Assembly (NCBI RefSeq): GCF_900102945.1
Contig: NZ_FNGI01000004.1
Location: forward strand, 1 to 64,000
Source: Modicisalibacter muralis
Lineage (GTDB): Bacteria; Pseudomonadota; Gammaproteobacteria; Pseudomonadales; Halomonadaceae
Direction: 5' to 3'
DNA: 64,000 nt
Shown here: piece after piece, positions 63,667 through 64,000 of the stretch
How the letters are laid out: each line of letters opens with the position of its first letter
How positions within the stretch are numbered: position 1 is the stretch's first letter
Program-made: the position numbers and the translations under genes
The notes under the pieces: model-generated
Seen by the model: only the letters and a program-made list of their open reading frames with translations
Databases searched by the model: none
What the model was told of the DNA's origin: nothing

Positions 63667-64000
63667 TCAGGCCGTCTGGACCTCGATACGCCGACGACGA
63701 TGCGACTCGCGCTTGGGCAGGACCAGGTTCAACACACCGTTGCTGATTTCCGCCCTGATGGCATCGGTATCGACTTCGTGACTCAGCGTAAAGCGACGAG
63801 CGAACCGGTTACCCTGGATTTCCGCATACGTCGCGGAAACGCCTTCGGGCATGTCGACCTGAATATCGCCTTCGATACTCAGTATATGCTGGTCCACCTC
63901 GATCCGCAGCGTGTCACGCGTCACCCCTGGCATGTCGGCGATGACATGCAACGCCTCATCTTCTTCGAAGATATCCACCGCAGGCAGCAGAGTGCGCTCC
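63667..64000 (-). CDS. small heat-shock protein Hsp20 family (partial, 5' end outside)
   Basis: The frame continues beyond the right edge: codons upstream of the internal GTG at 63978 read ERTLLPAVDIFEEDE, typical of the Hsp20 segment before the alpha-crystallin domain. The visible part holds that domain (LHVIADMPGVTRDTLRIEVDQ, GNRFARRFTLSHEVDTDAI) and the C-terminal ISNGVLNLVLPKRE. It is an ATP-independent chaperone holding unfolded proteins. The N-terminal arm is not in the window. Confidence 0.93.
   Translation of the reverse strand, partial: ERTLLPAVDIFEEDEALHVIADMPGVTRDTLRIEVDQHILSIEGDIQVDMPEGVSATYAEIQGNRFARRFTLSHEVDTDAIRAEISNGVLNLVLPKRESHRRRRIEVQTA

Overview
The window looks like chromosomal DNA from a halophilic gammaproteobacterium of the Halomonadaceae, closest in character to Halomonas. 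The evidence is the 16S rRNA 5' end, the high-GC codon use, the prlC-yheV pair, the SAH riboswitch in front of ahcY, and the general gene content. This genus call is recognition by eye, not a search.

Layout. 1-827: 5' end of a 16S rRNA gene (minus strand) with leader and two promoters. 828-8478: the lutABC L-lactate oxidation operon (minus), its FadR-type repressor with two perfect operators, and a DctB/DctD-like two-component pair. 8454-21536: housekeeping and transport genes (DUF457 hydrolase, gamma carbonic anhydrase, NSS transporter, prlC-yheV, sodC, metF, a XRE-cupin regulator divergent from tdh, TRIC channel, CDF pump, AEC carrier, GST, LpxH-like phosphoesterase). 21702-23520: four small membrane or periplasmic genes (DUF6152, DUF6644-like, DUF411, YqaA-like). 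23559-27247: a manganese-type island (mntR, a multicopper oxidase, a ZIP permease with a periplasmic N-terminal domain, mntP). 27331-33057: a short CDF protein, a complete CUT1 sugar ABC transporter and the MerR regulator cadR. 33353-41656: an unusual Complex I-like operon nuoA-(B/D fusion)-H-J-K-L-M-N, followed upstream by an orphan CMP-sugar synthetase gene and a decayed second nuoA start. 43125-48469: a copper operon copA-copB-cytochrome c-response regulator-sensor kinase. 48634-54514: Na+/H+ antiporter, DmeF, and copA (P-type ATPase)-cueR. 54612-61536: ahcY with riboswitch, an acidic repeat lipoprotein, metK, tkt and class I fructose-bisphosphate aldolase. 61785-63612: a group IIC-type intron inserted immediately behind the terminator of an hsp20 gene that runs off the right edge.

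How the parts fit. Metal handling dominates. Copper is covered by CueR/CopA-ATPase and by a two-component-controlled CopA/CopB/cytochrome operon. Manganese is covered by MntR, MCO-ZIP and MntP. Cadmium, lead or zinc is covered by CadR, and near-identical CadR-type operators lie in front of two separate CDF pumps and cadR itself, defining a scattered local regulon. The methyl cycle is represented by metF, metK and riboswitch-controlled ahcY.

The best candidate for an undescribed system is the eight-gene Complex I-like membrane module. It keeps all proton-pumping subunits but lacks NuoE, F, G, I and C. It replaces NuoB and NuoD with one fused protein that has lost the iron-sulfur cysteines. The MntR-MCO-ZIP set, which resembles an oxidase-permease uptake pair, is the second candidate.
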